From positions 10,587,552 through 10,651,551 of the forward strand of contig NC_052478.1 of assembly GCF_009730915.1 (NCBI RefSeq): 64,000 bases of DNA, given 5' to 3'. This document shows positions 57,185-64,000 of the stretch, piece by piece (position 1 is the stretch's first letter; each line of letters starts with the position of its first letter). The stretch comes from Dioscorea cayenensis subsp. rotundata. Its lineage: Eukaryota > Streptophyta > Magnoliopsida > Dioscoreales > Dioscoreaceae. The position numbers and the translations under genes were made by a program. A model generated the notes under the pieces. It was given only the letters and a program-made list of their open reading frames with translations. It ran no database searches and had not been told where the DNA came from.

Positions 57185-58320
57185 TAACTTTGGTGAAATT
57201 TAAGCAAAGAACAAATAACAAACTGCTAACTACTCGTCAAATCTCCTCTGAATATCTAATTAGAAACTCAAAGCCTCTTTAATTTCCATGGCACTGCAAT
57301 TTGTTAACTTCTGATTATTAAAAGAAAATAAAAAGAAAGAAGGAAATGACTTGCATGATCTAATCATTCAAAAACTTCAAATTATGATTTACCATTGTGG
57401 TTGAGGTGCTGCAAATCATTCATGGAAACTCTCATCGCAGATTTGCTAACAATGGTCTATGAAACAATGAGTATATACAACCGTTGGGCAATTTGTGAAT
57501 TGAGTAATAAGTAAATCTCAACCAATTCACACACTTTAAAACAAATGTGTAGTTTTCCCTCAAATGATGTATCTTATTCCCTCCTGTTAAACAATTAAGC
57601 TATAATCAATGGTTCATAAAATCTTCTTCATTCATGTCAACAGTATCCTCTGAAACATCAAACTTATTGACTGTGGCACTAAAATATAAAACATCAGTCC
57701 TTTATCATGCTTCAATTTTTTATCAGAAAATTTTGGAGGTCCTTTTCAGGAAAGGGCAAAGTTTTACACTACTGTATCTGGTATGTACTCTGCAATTCTG
57801 TATATAGTAATTACATTTAGTTTTCAATTACTAATTTCATGCAGAGTTCTATAGTTTCATTAAAAAAAAAACACCTGCAAATGGTTCTTGATATGATAAA
57901 CAATCAGGCCCATCTGAACTCATAAACTTTTATTTTCCCTGTTGGATTGTTGGAGCTTCTGCATGTAATCAGATGATAAGATGCCAGAAATTAGTAGACT
58001 CTACACCTCCCAGATAATTTACTGCTTCAATGAACTTCTTGTGAAAAATCCTGAGTCAATCTAATTCTTGTTTTATTTGCAGTAGATTTGCCCTGTGAAT
58101 TGCTTGAAAAATTAATCATAGCACCTTGTTGAATCTGTAAGTTTGTTTGGTTCACTCTAAATATTTAAACAAATTTGAAACAAAACCAAGGATGATTTCT
58201 TGCCCCCTTCACTTGCATACTTAGTTCAAAGAACCAAAGCTCATTTTTTCTGCAGAATTTTTCTGAACTGAACTTGTCTTTGTTATGAAAACTGCAGAAC
58301 ACAGTCAAACAGCAGAAAAG
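57185..58320 (-). pseudogene. Decayed copy of the MYB-CC gene
   Basis: Minus-strand blocks match the exons of the gene at 60014-61642 in order. 57240-57305 matches exon 6 (CC), 57390-57450 exon 5, 57755-57800 exon 4, 57876-57960 exon 3, 57990-58130 exon 2 and 58200-58310 the end of exon 1. Introns also match in part (57600-57755 to 60655-60825). Frame breaks include a tryptophan-to-leucine change in the MYB WTQDL motif and a frameshift soon after. The rest of exon 1 (58320-58860) is replaced by unrelated sequence. Confidence 0.8.
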
Positions 58321-58860
58321 TTGGTACATACAGATTATTATAATTCAGAAATTATTATCAGCGTCATCATATGCATTTATACTATCATTTATTTGGTATT
58401 GTATGAGATGAGATGACAATAGATGTATAAAATACGCTAATACATAGGTGGTCTTGTCCGCACTAAAATAACTGCTTGGGCGGTTATAAGAGAATTGAGT
58501 AATCAATTCTTGGCATCTTAAATAAACCAGGTCTTGGTTCAATATGGTGAATTCCTATATCACAATTTCTCCCTCCAATTACTATCGAAAGAGACAAGAG
58601 AAGGTCAAGCACTTGCATGGAGTAAACTGTAAATAAAAAAAGCATAGCATCATTAATCTAATCTCAACTAAATAACATATGGTGACATTGTTTACGAATT
58701 GACTTGCATGTGATGCATGTATATGTAAAGCAGATGGATATATGATATCGGACTTGTATAACAAATGGTTTATCTAATAAAAATAATTAATTGGCATGCA
58801 GTAATCTTTTATTGTGCATGCAGTGTATATTCAGAAAACTGCTGATTCATAAAAACTCCA

Positions 58861-59583
58861 AGAGTGAACATCCAAAACAATCACCAATTGAAAATTGAAA
58901 ATGATTGAAACAAGAAAGAGAGTTTAAATTGATGCTCGACTGAAAATATGAAGCAATCCTGCAGAAAACTCCAATTGAGTGAAGATTAGTATATATATAA
59001 ATATCTAGATTCCAAAAGTCTTTTTAAATTATAGGAAAAATGAAACAAGAATGAGTCAATACATTGTTCTCTAGTTCATCTTTTTCAGCCAATGAGACAT
59101 GAGAAGCCATGTTAGACATACTTCAGTAACTTAACTCGATAAAATTCATCGAGTGACCTTCAATCACAAAACATAATGCTAAAATTCAGAGAATGAATTT
59201 CTTAAAGAACTTGTCAATCATCATTTGCATACACAAATCATAGTAAAACATAACTGAATGTAATTTATCAACTTATTTAACTTTCAACCTGGAATTTTTT
59301 GCTTTGAATTACAATGTCATGTGAGGTGTCATTTTCAATCTGTTTGACTGTTTCAGAAATAATCCTTTACAGCACTGCTTTATCCTCATTTCATAATTGA
59401 CTAACTTTTTACGAAGAATGTTTGTTAATCTGTCTTTTTATATTGCTCAAAAGACAGATCTCCGTCAAGAGTGAACATCCACACCAATTGAAAATTGAAA
59501 ATGACTGAAACAAGAAAGAGTTTAAATTGATGTTCGACTGAAAACATCCTGCAGAAAACTCCAATTGAGTGAAGATTAGAATG

Positions 59584-59617
<34 letters not shown>

Positions 59618-60056
59618 TTCTAAAAGTCTTCTTAAAGTATAGGAAAGATGAAACATGAATGTGTTCAATACATTGTTCTCTGGTTCATCTTTTTCAGCCT
59701 ATGAGAACATGAGAAGCCATGTTAGAAATACTTCAATTTAACTCCCCGAAATTCATCGAGTGAGCTTCAATCACAAAAAATAATGCTAAAATTCAGAGAA
59801 AAAATTTCTTAAAGAACTTGGCAATCATCATTTGCATACACAAATCACAGTAAAACGTAACTGTATGTGATCTATCAAATTATTCAACATTCAATCTGCA
59901 ATTTTTTGCTTTGTCATTTTCAATCTGTTTGCTGTGTTTCAGAAATAATGATCCTTCATAGCACTGCTTTATCTTCATTTCATAATCGACTGACTTTTTA
60001 TGAAGAATGTTTGTTAATCTGTCCTTTTATATTGCTCAAAAGACAAATCTCCGTCA
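58861..60056. repeat. Direct duplication of ~600 bp at the MYB-CC junction
   Basis: Unit 1 is 58861-59467, unit 2 is 59468-60056. Both begin AGAGTGAACATCC and share CAATTGAAAATTGAAAATGA, CTGCAGAAAACTCCAATTGA and the end TCTCCGTCAAGAG. Each unit ends with the last codons of a MYB-CC copy: unit 2 supplies the real stop (60014-60016), unit 1 has an equivalent relic (stop near 59425). The start of each unit resembles the 5' end of the gene (61563-61700). Confidence 0.85.
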
Positions 60057-61642
60057 AGAGTTATCGGTTGCTCATCTGAAAATAGGATATCGAAATTTAA
60101 TGGCTCAACAAGATTAATATTTGTTTTCAGTTGTTGTTCAAACATCTGCTGGAGTTTCTTTCCCTGTGCTTCAATCCTCATCTGCAGATTTTTCTGAATC
60201 TGTTAACCCAAGTGAAACCAGAAGAAAAACTTGATCAGCTTCTGCAAAAAAGTTTTCAACCCTTGTAAAACTTCAGGCAAAAAGGACAAATAGCAAACCT
60301 CCAACTGCTCATGAAGACTCCTTTGAACATCTAATTGAAGCCTCAAAGCCTCTGTAATTTCCAGGGCACTGCAATGATCAGTAGAACTACCAATTGTCAG
60401 AAAGAATGTGAAGATATCTTTCAGAAACTTCAATTAAGACATACCATTTTGGGTCAAGGTGTTGTGAATCATTCATTGAAGCTCTTCTGCCAGATTTTCC
60501 TACAAACATCGATAAATATATGAGTATACATAACTGCAGAGAAACATCCTTACTGCCAAATTTACTAGTTTCTGGCAAATAAACTTTCAAGCAATGCATA
60601 GTATTTTGCTCCAATGACTTGTCTTATTCCCTTCTACTAAACATTCAAGATATAATGAACAATGCATAGCGTCGTCTTCTGCATTCACGTCCACAGTATT
60701 CTTGAAAACATCGAACTTATTGACTATGGCATAAAAATATAAAATATAGATATTTCTATATCATGTTTCAACATTTATCATAAAAAGATGAAGGTCTTTT
60801 TCAGATAAGGAGCAAAGTTTTACCTGCTACTGCCTCTGGTATGTACTTTGCAATTCGGTATTTCTGCAAGTCATACAATAATCAAATTTAGTTCTCAATT
60901 ACAAGGTCTATGAAGAATTATATAGTTTTATCGGCAAACACCTGCAAATGGCTCTTGATATGATAAATAGTCAGCCCATCAGAGCTCATCAACTTCAATA
61001 TCCCTTTTGGAGTTGCTTCTGCATATAATCAGCTAATCAGTTACTAGAAATAAGGAGTTAAGCTCCACAAAAAAAAAAATTCAGTCCACATACTCTCTGC
61101 ACCTCCAAGGCGATTAACCGCTTCGACAAACTTCTCATGAAGATCCTGAGTCCATCGAATTCTTGTTTTATTGGTGTTTGATTTTCCGGGTGAAACTTTT
61201 TCCTGCTGAATCTGCAAGTTGATTCATTTAATCTAAATTCAAACAAATTTAAAACAAAGCATGCATGAATTCTTACCCCCATCATTTGCATACTTTGTCC
61301 AACTGATTGAAGCTCATTTTCTGCAGTATTTCTGAATTGAACTCTGTCTATGTTTTGAGAAACTGCAGGACAATCGAATTGAGGAAGAGTATCTGTCGGG
61401 GAATGAGCTCCTCTGAGCCGATTATCAAACCAAGGAAATCCCATCAAAAGCTCAGTAGCATAAAAAGAAGCAGGATTTGATCCAATAAAACTAGAAGGAA
61501 ATGAATCAGAAATACATGGCTGGAAAAGATGCTGCTGATTCATTTCCTCTCTTGAACCAAAACTCTCAATTGAACATCCAAAAGAATCATCATTCAATGA
61601 TTTCTGTTGATGCTCATGGCAAACAATCTTCTGAGTGTTCAT
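60014..61642 (-). CDS. PHL: MYB-CC (PHR1-like) transcription factor
   Basis: Seven exons: 61642-61277, 61211-61094, 61018-60942, 60863-60824, 60499-60445, 60368-60299 and 60199-60014 (912 nt, 303 aa), with GT/AG junctions and consistent phases. The ATG at 61642 follows an in-frame TTG that is unlikely to be used. The single MYB domain is about residues 138-196 ([37 protein letters not shown]). The coiled-coil domain is about 222-262 ([18 protein letters not shown], then [19 protein letters not shown]). Both are diagnostic of the PHR1/PHL family, which binds P1BS-like sites and governs phosphate-starvation and related responses. The exact member is not fixed. A decayed copy and a duplicated junction lie just downstream. 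Confidence 0.92.
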
Positions 61643-61657
61643 TGTAAACAAACTCAA

Positions 61658-62110
61658 AGAAATCCAATCATATGAATACAGAAAAGATTGAAACAGGAAT
61701 TAATGAACTCAAAGACAACTCAAGAACAAAGCTCAAGTAGATGTTCCATTAATGCAAATCCTTGAGAAGATAAAGATCAAAGATTCCAAAAGGCTGCATA
61801 AGAATATAAGAAAGATAGAAACAAAGAATGATTTCAAAAAGAACACAATAAGAGAGCTCAAGTTGATGGCATTATTGAAAGTTTCAAACTATAAAGAAAG
61901 CTACCAAACAGTGCAACTGGTTTCATCTTTTTATAGTTTGGAGAGCTCTAAACCTCCATTGGCAATCACTAGAAACATTGAACAAGATCCAAGCTTGTCA
62001 AAACAACAAAATCATTGAGAGGATGAGCTTCTTTGGGTTCATCACCAACAATAAATAAATAAATGCAAGTTCACTTCTTGTGCTTTTCAAAACTTCTTAA
62101 TTAGTTGTCA
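61658..62110 (-). promoter_or_regulatory. Upstream region of the MYB-CC gene
   Basis: No credible coding frame on the minus strand upstream of 61642. Parts of it (61764-61945) resemble 58980-59100 and 59570-59700 in the duplicated junction, as expected if those are promoter copies. Confidence 0.55.
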
Positions 62111-64000
62111 ATTAGTGTTTCTTTTACATGCATACCCTTGTGAATTTATATAATAAAAATATAAATCAATATCACTATGAAACTGTTATTATTATTATTA
62201 ATATTTTGCAAATGTGATAAATGCATATACACTCAAAGATGTGCATATAGTTGGAAATTGAATATCCATGCACCCTCGCACCCTTACCCAACGACATGAG
62301 ATGTGGGTTGCAAATCCACACCCATAACTAAATACCCATTACCACTACTATGTCCAGAAAATTTTGAATTTGGGCAATGAAATTCTCTCACTAATACTTT
62401 TCACAGTAAACTTAAAGCCGTTTGACCAAAAGCCCGTTGGCTATTATTATATTTTTGAGTTTTAATTTTTATGTAACATTTTTATGGTTTTATTATAAAC
62501 TTAATATAAAATTGAAAATTGAACCGACTAAATTGATTTTATTAACCTATCATATAATAAATAAATCTCATCTCATCTAAAAAAAATTTCTATTTGTTTA
62601 TTTTATTTTTATATAATATTTAAAGAAACAAAATTTTTTTAATGAATCCTAGATCAAAAAAATTAATGATTAATGAAGTAAAAAAAATTATTTTTTTTAT
62701 TGAAAAAAATAAATTATAATAATTTTGTAAAGATGAGAAGCATAGTTATCATCTTTGACCTACATTGAATTTCTCGTTTGTTCTTGCATTAATGTCTCTA
62801 GTTATGAGACCTTCCTTTTTTTGCTTCATTCTTTAGATAAGAATCTCAATTTAATGACTTTTTCATGTCCTAATTGTGGCACATTAATGAAGTGATAGAT
62901 TCATATATATCCCTTTTGGCTAGCTCATCTGATATTAAAATTTATTTTATAGGTTTTTATATTCCCCTATTATATATTCTTGGTGAAAATCCAATCCATA
63001 AAGTGTAAATGTTAATTTTATAGTTTCTCGAACCATCTTTTGTCGTTATTGATATCATAATGTCTCAATTTATTATTTTAATTAAGCCATCAGAAATTAT
63101 TTCAATGACAAAAATAAGCCATTGAATATAATTTAAATTCAAGTTAAACTTTCACAAAAATCATTATTTAATTTAAAATAAACATTCTATTATACATTTG
63201 TTCCTCTTTTCACTCTTGAGATTTAATTAAAAATGTTTTATCTAAACTAAAGATAGATATATATATATATATATTAAATTGTATACATACTAATGATTAT
63301 CATATGTAGAAAATGACTTGTTGTGATACCAAACTGAACTAAAATTCTTCTTCATCGTAGTTAATCATATCCAGTTGTCCTTGATGTTTGACATCAATAT
63401 ATAGTTTTCCGATGAAATCAATAATAGTGCTTTTCATTTTCAAACATTAAACTTTAATAGTTTCAAAGTCTAAACCAGCTCAGCTCAACTTACTTACAAC
63501 CCTATTAATAGTTTCAATGTGATTTAGATTAGATTAAGCAATTATGCGGCTGCAAGGCTATGTCAATACATGATAATTAAGATATTAACAAAGTTTAATT
63601 AAGAGTGTTTGTGAAGCACAATGAATGAATGAGTAAAGAATAGATCAAGTATTTAAAAGAGATGAGCATGCAACAACAAGGGGATGCCACCATGCATGAA
63701 GAGTTGGAGTTTTGAAGAGGTTTTCTATTGCATGTCCCTTTGAGATTTCAAAGGGCAAGTCCCTCGTTGCATGGCGTCTCAATCTTTAATATTAAGTTAT
63801 TAACCCCTCCCTCTCTCTATTTATAAATCTAGATATAATATTATAATATTGGTTTGTTTTTTATAAAATGGATAAATTATGTATTTATTAAAAGGAAAAA
63901 AAAAATTGAATACAGGAAGAAAAGAAAAATAAAATAACAAAGTGCACTAGGTGTGGAGATTGACCAACGAAACAAACAAGTAAAATAAAAATATAAAAAC
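62110..64000. other. AT-rich intergenic DNA
   Basis: No coding sequence recognised. A TA run lies at 63256-63273. An imperfect inverted repeat lies at 63667-63774. A CT-rich tract (CCCTCCCTCTCTCTA) at about 63805-63819 precedes TTTATAAAT, a promoter-like arrangement that may belong to a gene beyond the window. Confidence 0.5.

Noticed and set aside
61752-62018. 88-codon plus-strand frame near the MYB-CC promoter.
   Set aside because: Lysine-rich, motif-free, and part of it resembles duplicated promoter sequence.
1-64000. A biosynthetic or defence gene cluster acting as one system.
   Set aside because: The genes belong to unrelated pathways, and their closeness is explained by chance plus local duplication.

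Overview
The window is nuclear DNA of a flowering plant. It is AT-rich, has intron-containing genes on both strands, and is full of plant transposons. The SPL gene resembles the rice OsSPL14/17 type and keeps a near-match to the miR529 site as well as the miR156 site. Coding regions are not GC-rich. A non-grass monocot is my best guess, but this is an inference and the species is not identified.

Region 1 (1-21.7 kb) is repeats. It holds tandem repeats (1-0.2, 1.96-2.42, 2.45-2.86 kb), a foldback MITE-like block (0.72-1.1 kb), and a solo LTR with a 5-bp target duplication (3172-4606) inside one arm of an older tandem duplication. A decayed minus-strand LINE runs from about 5.96 to 19.45 kb. 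It is split by a young Ty1/copia element (8466-15074, LTRs about 99% identical, duplication CTCAC) and by a 1.2-kb repeat block (15.99-17.2 kb). A second copy of that block near 20.3-21.5 kb carries a hAT-type MITE with an 8-bp duplication.

Region 2 (21.9-29.7 kb) is genic. It has a three-exon miR156-regulated SBP-box (SPL) gene on the minus strand and a small AT-hook-like basic protein gene. Between them is about 3.8 kb of non-coding DNA with a ~200-bp triplicated repeat.

Region 3 (29.9-42.3 kb) is again transposons. It has a MITE with a GC-rich core, a MULE-type MITE with a 9-bp duplication, a tRNA-derived SINE candidate, and a non-autonomous LTR element (35.6-42.3 kb) carrying a 2-kb CACTA element.

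Region 4 (42.6-62 kb) is a gene cluster shaped by local duplication. It has two intact polygalacturonase-inhibitor-type LRR genes (PGIP) in divergent orientation plus two PGIP relics, a head-to-head pair of paralogous mTERF genes about 500 bp apart, and a seven-exon MYB-CC (PHR1-like) gene with a decayed neighbouring copy and a ~600-bp duplicated junction. The last 2 kb is AT-rich intergenic DNA.

Likely roles: SPL and MYB-CC are nuclear transcription factors (developmental phase or architecture; phosphate-starvation-type regulation). PGIPs are secreted wall proteins of pathogen defence. mTERFs act in organelle gene expression. I saw no biosynthetic cluster and no convincing previously undescribed system. 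The most informative features are the dated transposon nests and the local duplications.
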